A stretch of 64,000 nt of DNA. It comes from Odontesthes bonariensis. Lineage: Eukaryota > Chordata > Actinopteri > Atheriniformes > Atherinopsidae. Of this stretch, positions 1 through 14,622 are shown piece by piece. A program made the position numbers and the translations under genes. A model generated the notes under the pieces. The model saw only the letters and a program-made list of their open reading frames with translations, was not told the origin of the DNA and did no database searches. Location of the stretch: the NCBI RefSeq assembly GCF_027942865.1, contig NC_134529.1, forward strand, positions 18,218,467-18,282,466, read 5' to 3'. Within the stretch, counting starts at the first letter, position 1. Every line of letters starts with the position of its first letter.

Positions 1-3000
1 AGGCAAGGTATCCCTTTTCTTTTTCGGGATCAAAGAATGGTGGATCATCTTGTCCTTCAAGTGTTGACTTTATGGCCATATGGATAGTAAGATGAGCATA
101 ATGTGCAAGCAACCATCTTGTGACTTCAAATACTGTTACATCTTATGTCCACATCCATGTGTGTTTGTCTGCGAGTCAACTGGAAGTCCATTCAATCCTA
201 AGGGAATCCTGCCATCTGCTATCTGTGATAGGCGTGTGAAACTCTGTTGTTGGTGAAAAACTGTAACTTTTGCTGTGAATTTTGAGTGAAACTGCATTGT
301 ATGCCAGGAAGCGGGACACGCATATCAGCAAACAGCTTGACAGTCAAACAAATCCATAAGTTTTCAAATGAAAAACTCCTCGTTGTATCTCAACAAATAT
401 TGAGAAGCTGATGTGTAACATACCAGGAGCATGTTTTTAGTCATTCATTTGTCTTTTGACAATGTCTTGAACAGAAAGCGCCACCAGGTAGACCAACCTC
501 TTTTAACTTACCACGCGTCTTGTGTTATTAGTGTCGTGCTGTTAGGCTAAGGTTAGCCTTGTGCATTTTTTCACACAAATACATTTCATTATGTTGAACA
601 ATATGCATAATTGAGACCTAATATATACTTAATTACATAATTGTTTTCAGAAGATCCATCAGCAAAATGATCTGGAGTGAATCTAACAGATAACACCATA
701 ATAACCCCTCTTTTTTTTGTACACCCAATATTGTTTTTAATCTATTGCTCCATCTTCATTCTTTTTCCGGTTTCAATGTCCAACATCCAACTGTTGTCCA
801 TCTGCACTTCCATGAACTAAGTTTGTCACAAACCGGGATGTGTAGAGGGAGACTTGAGAAGTTACCATATTGGTTCACTGGAGCCCAGGTAAGTTTATTT
901 TTTTCTATTTCTTTTCCTTTAAACTGAAGTTTTTACAGAACATTGTTCACTTGAGTCAAAAGGCTGTGGTGTCTTTAACATGTGTAAGTCCTCTCAGATT
1001 TTATCCGGGGTCACCAGATGAAGAAATTGAGATATTTTGGGTTCAGATTTCTTCTTCAGTCTTGATGATAACCAACAACAACTTGTGAGTTAAGTCGAGC
1101 TGAATGACTGAGCTTTTCTGCTAACAGCAGTTATCCTAGGGATGCCTCCATGGAAGTAGCACAGTAACCACTAAGTGTGCATTAAATGGTATTATTCTCA
1201 GATTAACAAGTTGATTTGACAAGTTGATAGCATTTCTCTGTCCATCTCTCCTGGGGCCTATACTGTGGAGCACGTTCAACATTTCCAGGGTATCTTGAGG
1301 AGATCTCGCTGAGCAGTACTTCGATGCAGGTTATCAACTCCATATCAACCCAGGTTTTGTGACTCTGGATATTCATAAGTCCATGTACAACGGGTGGTGT
1401 TGGCATCAGTTGACCAATCACTATCACCGCTACATCATTAAAGCAGGAGTAGACCTAAATGATTAGCAATGATTTGTATTTTTCTAAATGAATGTAATAC
1501 AGATGTATCGTTTATATGAGAAAGTTTCATTCTTATTCTGTCAGATTTATTACTGAAAGTACATTTTCCAGGCTGTAAAATGCAGAGCAAAAGGGTTTTT
1601 AATTACCAATGATTTGAATTGATTTTTGAAACACTTTAAAAGATGCACGCGGACATGAATATGAACATACAGACATCAACTGATGCCATTTTGTGAATTT
1701 GATACACTGCACGCTCACATAATGAATGGGAAAAAGACACAGAATATTTCAGTTAGAATTTCGATTAATAAAGACATGTTAGATTCAAATCTGTAAAAGT
1801 CAGCAAGCACAAGTTTTTGGAGTAATCAATCCCTGTTTTAGGCTTAATAAATATTCCCTTTGGCTGACACATCTCTAACAAAGATGCTTGTGAGTCAAAG
1901 TCTAACAGCGTAATCGAGCTTTAATTCCTTAGACAGAGACACTGTGACTGTTAACGCACCAACGTCCATTTAATTTTTTCATTTACTAAGGGAAGTGATT
2001 GGTCTGGAGGCGGTGCTCTTACTTGTGTTGATCTTTTATCTCTAAACCTAAGCAGCCCCAGAGCAGGTCAGGTTTCCAGAGTAAGTCACCATGGTGAAAC
2101 AACTTGGTGAGAACTAAATTAGCTTTATGATAACTCAAAGTCCAGAGCTGAACCGGAAGTAGTCTTGCAAAGCCACGAGTCCTGATTCTAGTCCAGGCCC
2201 CTGTGTATAAATCTTATGCGCCTCCCTTTGTTTCACAATAAGATGTGAGGGTAAAACATCTTGTTAACATGTAAATATTCACACACTTTATTAAAGTTGT
2301 TTGTTTGCCATATCATTTATTTTTAAGTATGAAACAGATATTAACTCCATTTGAACTCTTGAACTCTTTATTCAAGTTGTAATTTTTTCCAGCATCCTGA
2401 CATACATGTTTATAACATTTTATGAGGCATACGTCTCACAAATGTTGCAGAAAGTGACCTGAGGGTAAATTTTGATATGTATTAGATGAAAACGGTTATT
2501 TAAAAAACATCCTTTGATTGAGTCAAGGAAATCGTTTCAAACGTAATGAAGAACATTCTCTTTCATTTATTTGATACTGAAACTGTAAGTGATTAAGTAT
2601 TTATGAAGTGAGAAACTGCCGAATAACTGCTGAATATGACACTTTATTTCACTTGAGATTACATTAACGCATCTCAGTATTTAATTAAAATTGAATCAGG
2701 AATTACTCGTGAAGAATGTGGCAGTTTGATTGATTTATAGACTATGAAGAACTAATCACAAATACTAATCACACTAGAATATAGTATTTTCCAGTCAGTT
2801 CTTAAATGTAGATCTACCAAGCACTCAATTTTGAATTATTAGCAAAGAACTTATGAACAGTGAAGTGTTGCCAAATGGGTCATCTGAGGGTGAATAAAGA
2901 ATAGATTTGTAGAATCTGCTCCCAGTTATATGCAATAAATTTTCTTCCTTTGTAAGTTTAAAGGTGCCATAAGGGTACACACAGACTGAAACATTTTTCT

Positions 3001-6000
3001 ATTATTCATGTTTTAAATAACACTTATTATCATTCTTACAAGCACAGACAAGAACAACACAAACACTCATTTAAATCTGTTGCCAGCGGCAAAAGCGCAT
3101 CCGTTCGTGTTTCAGCAGAAGTGAAAACTAATCTCTTCCCCCCTCTGTACTGGCTGTTGTGTGTTCAGGGTTGTCTGCTTAATAAACATTTATGCTCCAA
3201 GCGGAGTCCCGGCTGTCTATGAAATTCAAACACCATCGTCCTTAGGACAAAGAGAGGCAGGTTGCGTATAAAATGTTGTAAAATGGATGACTCAAAGCTA
3301 CATGCTGTGGGTGCCTGGTGACAGATACTGGTTCTCAGGAACTCCCTTCAAAGGCCCGTTCTCATGGTGATTAAAGAAAGACGAGGTTCAGTCTTGTAAT
3401 TGCCTTAACAAAACCAAAGCTTTTTCACGCCATGGTAAGAGATGCACCAGAGCTGGCTTGTAACGTTTTGGGATTAAAAGGATATTTCGTCTGCTGAAAC
3501 ATTCAAACGGGTCTTTCGCTGAAGTTAAATGGGCTTTGACTTGTTACAGTGGCAGAGGTAGGCTAGAATCAAGGTTGATCAAAAACAGCCTAAAGCACTA
3601 ATACGCTGCAGGGTAAATATGGTATTAATTGCTTTTATGACTGAATAGCACCATTTTGGGCATGTTAAGCAGGAGCATTTGTCATGTATCAAGCAAGAAA
3701 GACTTCTATGGGTCAGGTTTTTGACAATATGCTCCCAAACTGAGAAAATACAAGTCCTTTAGTGCGTTTATTTTTTTTGCAGTACACACAGTCTAATAAG
3801 AAATACTAGTGAAATACTGGTGTAGTGCGTGGTCCCTGTCGGTGTGTGGTAGCAAACTAAACTATCCTTTTCTTTTAACTGTCAAATACAGTCATTTGAT
3901 TTTTCCAGCCCAGGCATTAAATGCTTGAGACACTTTCTTTCTATTTATTACACCTACCAGATGACTGTGACATTAAAGTAAAGTAAATTAATGAATTTAA
4001 GACAAACAGTTCAGCGGAACTTTTGTTACAGCCTCTGCAGACTGGATGGAAACTACAGCAGGATGCAGGCAACATGAAATGGAAACAGTAACACTTTGAA
4101 TAATGCCCCGGTAACCCACACACACTTGCTACTGAAGTTATCTTTAACAACACACCTGGCTCATCCCCCGCAGCTGTCATTTGCAGCATCTCCTGTTTCT
4201 CAGCATTCGAGACTTAGTTTCTTCATTCAAACTCCAATCCTCCTGCACTTTTGACAAGTTTCAGAACATAATTATCTCAGGCAGTTAATTCTGTCAGTCT
4301 GAATCTCAGTGTGTTTGGATGGGTGAGGTTGTATACAAGGAGACTGGTGCTGAAGCAGTGTGGCTAACCATTAATCGGACATTGCAGAAGTTTGATTCTG
4401 CAATGTTTGGAAAAGCTCAAACTTTTCCGGGATCCGTACTCTGTCGTAGACTTTTGAGCAGATGGTCAAAGCTCAAGCACATAAACTTATCAGCACAACT
4501 TCTGTGCCTTAGTTCCATTGTTGGTTGGAGAGTAGATGGGTTTCTAATCCCTTGCTTCACAAATCTGAAGCGATCTTTTGAAAATCAGCAAAAAAAGGAG
4601 GGGAAAAGAAAGAAGAAGCAGTTCGGAGTCGGTTGCTTATGTGAATGTGAGGCAAAAAGAGCAACTGTCTTTTCAACCTTAGAGTGCAGACCATTCATCT
4701 TGTTGTTTTTACTTAGTCAGAGCGATCATTCTGCAAAGAGTTTGCTTGGAGAATCAAATAAACTGTATGTACTATAAATCACAGAGTAAATGGCATCAGG
4801 GAATATGAGTGAAAGAGCAGGGTTGCTGTAGAGGAGAGAGTTAGAGACGGGGAATAAAGACCAGGACACCAAAAGCCGCCTTACAGACAGGTAGTGATTT
4901 ACTGCCTTCCCACTGACTCTCATGTTGTTGTCTCGTTCCCTAATTGACAGTCAATTATCTCTCAATGACAGTCTCATCCAATGACAAGCCAAGCCGCTTG
5001 AAGGCTTTGTTGACACCCCCAGGGGACGGCCAGGTTTACAAGGCTCGTCTGAGGTGACAAAACAATCATGCTGGTCGACATCCTTCCTTTCTCCTCTGAA
5101 ATCGGAAAGGAGTCCCATTGTGTGAGTGAACTCTCGGGGAAGACGGGCCCACTCTGCAGAGCGAGAAGGGGCACTTAAACGAGTAAAAGGCTGATTGCAA
5201 CGTGATTGCACTTGATTTTTTTTGTCCTACGAGATTGGATAAGGAGGATGACAAGGAGATGGGGAGTGGATGCACTCCTTAAAAATTTTAGGTCGTACCA
5301 CATTTGAAGACCCTGAGCCTACAGCTCTGCTGAGTGAGACATTTGGTTGGACGGGACATAATCAATTCTTAATTATCCTTTGAGCAAAGGAATCCAGCTG
5401 TGTGGGTTACTGTGGAAAAAAACTATTATTCCGGGTCAAATGGTGGCGGTGTGCGCTGGCAACAAATTCAATATATTGATGTTGCTGCAGCAGCAGGATC
5501 ACAGCAGCATAAAGCACAAGTAGATATCTGAGAGACTGGGAAATGGTAAGCCACACTGAAAGTGTGTATGTGAGAGAGTGTGTGTACTTCCTATGCTCCG
5601 TGGGACTATTGTGGTCCTCGCGGCTCAGCCCAGCTCCCCGGGTTTCCTTGAGTCACAGCTGTTGTTGGAGACGGCTTTTCTCATGGAAGGTCTTATTTCT
5701 CGTGATCGATGGAAGCGGTGTGACAAGGGTGTGGACTTGGCACAGTAATGAAAAGACGTGCTCCCAGGCAAAAAAGACCCAGTGCAAGCACCCAACAACA
5801 CCTGTCCAATCAGCCCACAAAACCAAGCCTTAAATGTTTTCCATCAGTGCTGCTGGTGTTCAGGAGCTCTGAGCTCGCAGGGAAACGCTAGTAATTGGCT
5901 TCTGTTTGTCCTGGCTTTATCAGCGTATTGCTTTCATGGATAACTTAGAACTAATTAATCAGGGTGTGGAGGGAGGGATGGGATTTGCCGTTCTCTACAG

Positions 6001-7453
6001 CTCTCTTTCATTTAGTTTTCATTTTCTTTCAAACAACAACTCCTCTAACAGTTTTCAGTAAGCCCTTTTGGAACCGTTGGAATACAGATATGGACTTGGG
6101 AAAAGTGTTGGGAGATAAACACTGAGTATTTCCAGTCTTTAAGAGGCTTTGTTCATACACGCCTAATCCTGTGTTTTTTGTCTTTCGCTGCCACTACTTT
6201 TTCGTTTTCATATTTACATATGTCTGTGCCAGCTGCCCCGCAGCATCTCGCAGTCGTTTCAATGCAAAACAGTGAGATTTCATTCTAAAGAAATCACACT
6301 GCTTTCAAATAATTGCTTTGATATAATCCCAGCATTTTATCTCTGACTGCCCCAGGAAGTCCTTTAATGGAGTGTTATTGAGTATCGGTGCTGGATATGT
6401 GCTCACAGAATCTCATTGTTACAAATATCCAATAAAGAGCTGCAATAAAACATAGATTCCATGGCTTATCCTTGAAAGACGGCCTATTTGATCATCCTTT
6501 GGGCTTTATTATACACAGCTCAACAAGCAGATTTGACTCTTCTTACTCTTCAGTTATTTCTTTTAATTATGTATTAAATCTGCTTTTAAGGCTTTGAGCT
6601 CAGTCATCTCGTTAAGCCCTAAAAGCCACAAGTCACGTGTTGCATATTTAGTCGAGGCAGTAAATATTAATGACTATCCAAAGTGAATTTTAACATTAGT
6701 CCTGTGATCGCAGGGCTTGTGGATCTGAGTACAAGCACGATCCATTAAATTCCATCCGGCAGTTAACAGTAAATTCAGAGACTACACAGATGTTTACAAT
6801 TTTCTGAAGTTGCTACAGTCTTGGCAGGATGTCCCCCCTTGCGGCTCTATGATGGCTTCACATAGCGAGCGTGCGAGCTGTTGTTTGTGTAGTGTCTTGC
6901 CCACAAGCTCCCTCACCTTAGAAGACGAACAGCTGCTGTGAGCCACTCAGGGAACTGTACGCTTCACATATCATGCCTGTATACACAAGACAAGTGATGA
7001 ATTTTCCAGCATGAGCTGGGGGATAAAGGCAATGAGCTGCACTGTCTCTGAGCGAGGGGCGTAACTGTATGTGTAGTCATCCTGAACGTTTGGCTCGGTA
7101 TGAGATTTCCTTGGTGAGATTCCACCCTCCTTAGCAGTGTGCGAGCTGTTATCTATCAACAATGATATGTTATTAGGGTTTTCTCTAAAGTCGAGCAGAA
7201 AATGCAATTTTGAAGAGACTTGCTCATTGTTTACTCGCTCCACACTTTTTAATCTGCCAGCAATCTGCAAGCCAAAAACCTACTCATGCTGTAAGAAACA
7301 ATTGACTCGTCTCCATTAAGAGCTCATGCAGTCCCTGAGCATGATGCCTGGGTTTGGTCCGGTGACTCTGTCAAAACCATGCATTCAAGGTGGTATGGCT
7401 ATGTCCATGTTTTTTGTACTGCGCATTCCAAGAATGAAATGAAACTCCTTTCC
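1..7453. other. Noncoding, no gene recognised
   Basis: AT-rich DNA with stop codons in all frames. Short open frames here (the longest, 152 codons, at 4319-4777) have no recognisable domain and no supporting splice context. I see no tRNA, no long tandem repeat and no clear transposon end. It could be intergenic or part of a large intron of a gene lying off the left edge; the sequence alone does not decide. Confidence 0.6.
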
Positions 7454-8134
7454 TTAAAGGGATAGTTCGCCTCTTTTGACATGAAGCTGTATGATATCCA
7501 ATATTAGCAATATCATTTATGAACATTGACTTACCCCCTGCTGCGTCCTGTGAGCCGAGTTCCAGCTGAGTTTTGGCGTTGACGAAAGGTAGTCCGGCTA
7601 GTTTGCTAGGGTCCTGAAAATAAAGCGTTTTGCTTCTCAAAACAATATGCGTTCAAAAGAGTAATACATTTGCATCACAAAAAAGTCAGACCTTACAATC
7701 GCTTGGCGCTATTTTCTCTCTACCTTCGTATTACTGCGGGCTGTGTAAACCGTGCAGACCGAAGTGCAGACCGAGCAGTCCCCTGCTTCCGAGCAGTAAA
7801 CACCGTAACAGGTGCGGCTATCGCTAGGTGGCTGAACACATTGATATGAAGGGAGGCAAAAATAGCGCCAAGCGATTGTGAGGTCTGACTTTTCCTGGAG
7901 AACGATTTTGTGATGCAAATGTATTACTCTTTTGAACGCATATTGTTTTGAGAAGCAAAACGCTTTATTTTCGGGACCCTAGCAAACTAGACGGACTACC
8001 TTCGTCAACGCCAAAACGAGGCTGGAACTCGGCTCACAGGACCCATCAGGGGGGTAAGTCAATGTTCATAAATGATATTGCTAATATGGGATGCCATACA
8101 GCTTCATGTCACAAGAGGCAAACTATCCCTTTAA
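7454..8134. mobile_element. Fold-back MITE with TTAA ends
   Basis: A 681-bp non-autonomous element. The left end TTAAAGGGATAGTT is mirrored at the right end as AACTATCCCTTTAA. The arms stay near-identical as inverted repeats for about 280 bp each (about 7454-7735 against 7853-8134), leaving a spacer of about 115 bp. TTAA lies at both outer edges (7454-7457 and 8131-8134), as expected for a TTAA target-site duplication of the piggyBac type, although the terminal bases are not the canonical piggyBac CCY. There is no transposase frame. The arms differ by scattered substitutions, so the copy is not brand new. The superfamily is inferred. Confidence 0.85.
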
Positions 8135-9264
8135 GAATGAACTTAAGTTTAGGGTCATCTTCAGCTGGGTTCTCAAAATAACAAGTTGCCACTTCTAGAA
8201 ACCACTAATAAGTGTATTTGTAACATTTCCCAGCCGCTTACTCCTTACCTAATCATGTCCTTAGGTGAAGAAAAATGATCTTTTTGTAATTTGAAGACAT
8301 TCCTAAATGAGATGTGCGTTGTTTGACCTATTTGGTCAAACTCATCCCAAACAGGTTCTGGGAGGTTAAAGTTAGGTGATGGTCACGACACGACTGATGC
8401 CACAACATCCTTTCTTCTTTAAGGATTTTTTGCACAGCCTTGAGGTGTGCTTGCGATCATCAAAAGAGCTGAAGGTGCAGCATGACACTACAACATGGAG
8501 TGACATCCATGATGGTTTAAGATCGCCCACTTTGCAATAAAACACAAGTAGACAAGAAGTGTATCCTCCATGCAATGGAGGCGTCCCTGGACTTGGTTGG
8601 TGTGTGGTCTAGTGAGGGGATGCTGAGTAAGCGCCTCTGGAACTTCAGCAACTGAAATGTACTTATCTTGTAATGAACAGGATATTGCATTAGTGTCCCA
8701 GACAGAGCAGAAAAACATTTGTTGACAAAAACAGAAAATCCCTCAGTCAACTGTATCACAAATACATGATAATGAGTTTTACCCTGCCTTTGAGTTGAAT
8801 AGTAGAATACTGCCAAATATATTTTATGTTGTTAATGATTGTGTGTCTAATGCTATTATCCACACAACTGTATTTGAGTATCCATTCAAGTTTCATTATC
8901 AAGTCCTACGGGGGTCTTCCGTTATTAAAGAAGCATCAGGGAACATATCTGGGATATAAAACACTTTGACACATTTATCTGCTGTGAAATGTATTCTTAT
9001 AGTTCTGCTTTGAATGAGGCACTTGCAGCACTCTCCTACAAATCTATCATTTCAGTGGCAGCCCATGGGAAATTCATCTTGTGACCCCCCCCTCCCTTCT
9101 CTCTCCTCAGTCTCAGCGTGTGGGAGGAGTGCAGAAGAACCTTGCATTAATGCCTCCTGCTCTCCAATGGAAGCACATCAACTGGGGATACGTGTTCATT
9201 TCATTTGCTTTATATCTAACTCAGATAGACGGATGGGAAGTGTGAGGATTAGCAGGCAGACATG

Positions 9265-9303
<39 letters not shown>

Positions 9304-12300
9304 CAAGGAAGGAGGTCTGTCTGACTCTGTTGACTCTGTGGGATCCCAAAAGACTCTGTGCCCACTTGTATGAGGGGCAGACAGCTAGAGTCAAGGCATT
9401 GGTTGATGTTTTAAAGCATAAAGATTCATAGACAGATAAATATTAATACATCCTTGTATGTAATGCATTAACAGATGTATGGCTCACACGTGTTTTTGCA
9501 GCAAATAGAAGAGACATCTTTAGCTTTAGAAGGAGCAGAATGTCATACTTCTCATGCCTGCCCTGATATTAAAAGGATTGGAACAGAAGCTTTAGAGGAG
9601 CAGTTTGACGCCCACCTACAAGCTCAGTAAAAACTCCCACCCGAACTGTGCGTGCGAAGATGAAAACTCAGAAATGCAAACATTTGCATGACAAACATAG
9701 ATACTAAGAATACATTCGGCATGTTTAAGTTCATGTTTTGGATCACACGCGTCAGCTGATATATCCGCTCCTATTTTCATCCGTCAACAATTTTCTTTAT
9801 CTCACCTCTGTTGGACTTAAATGAGGCAGACGCTTTTTATGTATTATTCAGTAAATGTACGTCAAATTCAGGTAATCAACACACTGAACAACAAACACTA
9901 AGATAATTTATGCACAGAAGCATAAATCATGTAAAAATATGCAAAAAGATTTCCACACCAAGATGCGTTTCTGAGCCTTTTAGAGCCTTACATACCCTTG
10001 CTGTGCATAATAACAAGTTACTATTGAGATGCAGGGAGGGGAGAGGCAATTTCAACCGCCTCGCAGTCGACTTCATCTTCTATGTCTTCCCTTTGTACAT
10101 CTGCGGCTTTATCACAAGTGTGACTGTTTGTGTGAGGAGTGCAGCTGTGTGCTGTGCGATCCATTCGGGTGCAGGTGGTACATATTGGCCAGATTCGCCT
10201 GTGATCATGAGCACAACTGTGATGTTGCAATACTCTCAGCAGAGAGAGTTCAACCAGGGCTATTCATACATCACTCCCACAGTTGGACGATGGTGTCGTT
10301 TGTGAGAACACGCTCTGGTAACTAGCTCGTCTTCAGAGCCACTTGTGTGTTGTGTGCGCTCTCAACCCAGGAACACCAGAACGTTGCCTCCGGGGGACTT
10401 TAGAGGCAAAAGTGTGACCGTTTTCTGCCGTACCTTACAAAGTATCAGATATCTTTTTCACATTTTTCTATGTCTGTAATTGGGTTTTACTTATCTATTC
10501 AAACCTTGCTTTTAAAGCAGTGTGTACACGATCTGAATGTGTGAGGTTATGCGTGTAAGTGTGAGTGCAGCTGTGTGACTGTGTGGGTGGTTTTTCAGGG
10601 CAAAGATTAAAAGCTATGTGAGGAGAAGTACAAGCCCCTTTTATTATTTTCTCAAAAAGATTTATGTGCAATCTTCCACTATGGATCAGCAGGGCCTGAA
10701 AATGGGAGCAAGTAATCTCAGCCATGGATTTAGTGCTGGAGTCGATAGGTCAACAACCTCTCCATCCACACAGAACTCTCCACATGTGATGAGTAACCCA
10801 GACGGACATCTACAAAACTCATGCATATCATTTCTGTCTGTCAGCATGAATAGCCGCCGCATGAGAATCTTAAATTCCCACTACAGGTCTTTTCTTAGAG
10901 AGTTGGGGATGCTGTTGTGCCAAAGCTGCTAACTAGTTAGCTCTTTTATAAAAGAGTCTGCATGCAGTCTAGGTTTTCATTTCCTCATACACACCGAAAC
11001 TTGTGTCTTTACACATATCCTCATTTCTGATCATTTAGCACAACTCTCCCTTCTTGCTGTGCACTCTTTCTGCCATAAACTGAAAGCCAGCGGGACAGTC
11101 AGTGAGACACACTGACAAGAAAATGTAATTATAATATCATTAAATGATAATTAAAATCATAATCCCAGCAGGGCCACCAACTCCACATTTGCCATCAGTG
11201 TAGTCAGCTCCGTGGTCTACTGAGCCTCCAGGGCACATGGAGAAATCAAGAACTGTCGGCACACAGGCCACCATTTCTAACAAATTTAAATCATCACAGG
11301 ATACTCTCTCTGTGAAAGACTGTTTGGGCAATATTTCACCAAAGGGTATATCATTTCTCAAAGATTGCAAACAATTGGAGACGTCGAAACCTACAGTATA
11401 CCTAAAATCATTGAACAATAGCTTCTATGCAGTGTATAAGTGCACTGCCATACCAGTTCAGCCGAGAAGGACACAATTCTCTCGATGTTGGTCTCACACT
11501 GATTTTCAAGCCGCGTCTGAAAGCCTGCCTCACAACAGGGTTGGCAGGGGTGTGAAAGAGCCACAGGTAGAGCGGCGTTTCCCTTTATTGAATCTAATGT
11601 GCCAAACACTCCAGATTGCTCCTGGATTTCATGGCTCTCATGTCTGACAAATTATCCCTGACATTGGCCGATACACAGATTGCAAGGTGTGAGCGAGGGA
11701 ATAAGATTATTTTTTTCAAAATGTACCAAACTCTATGTACGGCATTAAAATCCTTGCTTGTTTTTTCCCCCTCCTCCCCGAGCCAACCACATCCTTAATC
11801 TCTCCACGGACTGGGTCTATTTACCATAAAAGTCCCACATGTGTGCAAACTGGCTGAACGCCACAAGCTGCATGTCTCATTACTACTTTAAATTTCACAA
11901 CACAAATCTTGAGAACAGACCATTTCATCTCCCTTGCCCCAATTATTGACTTCCCATGGACTCTCTGAGATAATGCCTTGACAACCAGGCCTTGAATTAT
12001 TGGGCAAACTAATCCTTTCAACTCAGATGCCAGCATATACTTTTCTCTATAAGTGCCATATGAGAGTCAGAATGCACACAAGCATAAGTTGCGTACAAGA
12101 TGCAGTTATGTAGCTTAGCTGGGATTGCGAGTAGCTTGTGCCAAAACATCAAGTTACTGCCACTTACCTGCTTCACTGAGTGTAAAACAACAGGCCGCAA
12201 TAACTTGGAAGCTTAGAATGGACAACAGCCTGCAGTAGGACCATTTGGTAAGAAAAAAATAGTATCTGCCTCATTTAACTCTTCAGATCATTCTTCATGT

Positions 12301-12655
12301 TCCTTTGAATAATCAAGGAACGTAACTTATTCACTGAAAGACAATTTTTTTTTCTTGTGATCAATGTATTGTTTAGTCAGTACACAGTCAGAACTCAAGT
12401 TCAGGTGTGTATGGTGTGTAAAAAAGCGAAGAGGTCAAAATGTTATGGTCTGTCAGCTTTGCCGTGATGTTGGTTCTGTTTTAGCGTTACTTTATTCTGA
12501 TTTTAATGAGCTCCAAGCTAGACTTTGTTAAGTTCATGTTTTTTGTTTTTTTTTACATTGCCTTATGACATATATTGCTTCAGTTCGATCCTTGTAGTGG
12601 CTAAATTAGTTTTGTTTTTCCTGCTCTCTAAGCCAACCTGGACTCCATCTGTCAG
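8135..12655. other. Noncoding, no gene recognised
   Basis: No exon with convincing splice sites or protein similarity could be recognised. The only distinct structure is the CA microsatellite listed separately. Open frames of 100-136 codons (for example 11237-11647 and 9910-10305) look like chance frames: low-complexity or unrecognisable products and no family motif. Confidence 0.6.
9269..9302. repeat. (CA)n microsatellite
   Basis: Uninterrupted CA dinucleotide run of 17 units, preceded by one interrupted unit (CACG). Typical fish microsatellite, likely polymorphic. Confidence 0.97.
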
Positions 12656-13318
12656 TTAAAGGATAAGACCGTTTTTTTGACATTGGGCCCTTGATTTCAC
12701 ATTATAACATGATGTTCTACTCACCCCTGCTTGTTGTTGGTCATTTGGAGCTGTTCCGAAGATATTCGCGAGGCGTCTGGCTGCTCTCTTGAGATATTCG
12801 GCCATGAAACGGTTTCCTATGGGCAAGCTCATACAGGCACAAACTATGCTGTTTATAATTTATTAATTACTGTACACTAGCACTGATAACGTGGAGGTGC
12901 GTCGCTTACTTAAAAAAATCCGGGTTATTGTAATTTTGATTTTTTTGTCGTAAAGTGGGTGTTACTGACGTCATCGTCGTGCTACTGCCACAGGCAGCCC
13001 ACAGACCTGCTGCCTATTTATTCATTCGGCTAAAATTCAAAATTAGTAACCCGAATTTTTTTAAGTAAGCGACGCACCTCCACGTTATCAGTGCTAGTGT
13101 AGAGTAATTAATAAATTATAAACAGCATAGTTTGTGCCTGTATAAGCTTGCCCATAGGAAACCGTTTCATGGCCGAATATCTCAAGAGAGCAGCCAGACG
13201 CCTCGCGAATATCTTCGGAACAGCTCCAAATGTTCAACAACAAGCAGGGGTGAGTAGAACATCATGTTATAATGTGAAATCAAGGGCCCAATGTCAAAAA
13301 ACCGGTCTTATCCTTTAA
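12656..13318. mobile_element. Fold-back MITE with TTAA ends, second family
   Basis: A 663-bp palindromic element. The left end TTAAAGGATAAGACCG is mirrored at the right end as CGGTCTTATCCTTTAA, and the arms match as inverted repeats for roughly 280 bp each (for example the stretch around 12770-12860 recurs inverted around 13120-13215). TTAA is present at both edges. The spacer (about 12945-13030) holds a perfect TGACGTCA octamer at 12966-12973. There is no coding capacity. The ends resemble those of the 7454-8134 element (both start TTAAAGG) but the interior differs, so it is a separate family that may use the same transposase. Confidence 0.87.
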
Positions 13319-14622
13319 GACACCTGCCTTTTGTTAGTTGTTAGCTTCCTCAGTATAAATAGTACCTGATTTACTTCATTCAGTGCCAGGTCATCGACAT
13401 TGTTGTTCTCTTTCTTTGGGTCATTTGCCAGTATTGTGCTTCTGCTCTACCCATTTTTTTTTTTTTTTATGTTTTCTTTGTAGTTTTGGTTCATGGATTA
13501 GCTTTTTTTTCAGTGCCCTCGGCTTTCTGTCTTTAATTAAAGCTCCAATTACTCTCATCCAGTTGCCTCTTGTTTCCTCTCTCCTACACTTTGGTCTAAC
13601 TCCCTCAACCATGGGTTGTGACATGAGTAGGATTGACAAAATGCTGAAAATAATTATCTCCATTAAAATCCTGGAACACTACTTGTTATAGTATGAAAGA
13701 AGACATATTATTGCCCTTTTCCGCAAGATGATATGATTAAGCTCTTAATGAAATATTTGGGACATGCTTTCAAAATTCCAATGGAAGATTGTTAGTAGTG
13801 CCTATGTATACTATGAATTTACAGCTTTTTTTCAATTTTGGAGTGTGGACTGACTTACTCAGTAACCCTTGATGCACATTCATACAGTAAAGAGCTAGAG
13901 AACTAAAAACAGCAAAAACAGCAAATCCAGCTCACACTCCACACACCAAACTGATCCACGCTGGCCCAGATCAGAAGCAAATCTGCAGTTCATTATGTGT
14001 GAACGTAAATATGAGATTTGTGAGGCTCATGGAGACAGGTTTGATGGTTTCAAGGAGGTGGCAGTGAGCTGTCAGCGAGCAGGTACAGTGCGAGAGGATG
14101 GACAGGGTCAGGAGACACAACAGGAAAAAGGAAGATGACCAACATACAGCAAATATGGCAGAGAGCATAGTGGAAAGACTATCCATCTTATGAACCCTCA
14201 TGCCTTTTTGATGTGCAACGTCAGTTCTCTTCAATAGCCAGGTGAGCAAAACAGAATGAATCACCGAGAGCGGCTTGCATCATAGTGCGACATTATTGGT
14301 GAGAGAGAGACACTTGTCTGTTTGACAGCTGGGAAGGGCTTGATAGAAAATCAGTCAGATGAGTTGGGGATTAAGTCCGGCGAATAAATTTCATAGTGTG
14401 ACACCCTCACGTGGATTAACCATGTAATCTGAACACATCAAGACTGAAAAACACGAGAAACACGTTGTGTAGTGTGATGAACAAAATGATCCATTGATCA
14501 TGAAAATTATATATTGTGAACTTGGAATAAGTGGGTGAATGGGCTCCAGGCTAGTTGTTGAGATATCCTTGGTCAAATTGCTGAACCCCATATTCATCAG
14601 TGTGCTCATCAGTGTTTGAATG
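13319..14622. other. Noncoding, no gene recognised
   Basis: AT-rich DNA with a T-run at 13455-13468. No exon, RNA gene or transposon end was recognised. Confidence 0.55.

Noticed and set aside
4319-4777. 152-codon plus-strand frame
   Set aside because: No recognisable motif, and low-complexity lysine-rich stretch; treated as chance.
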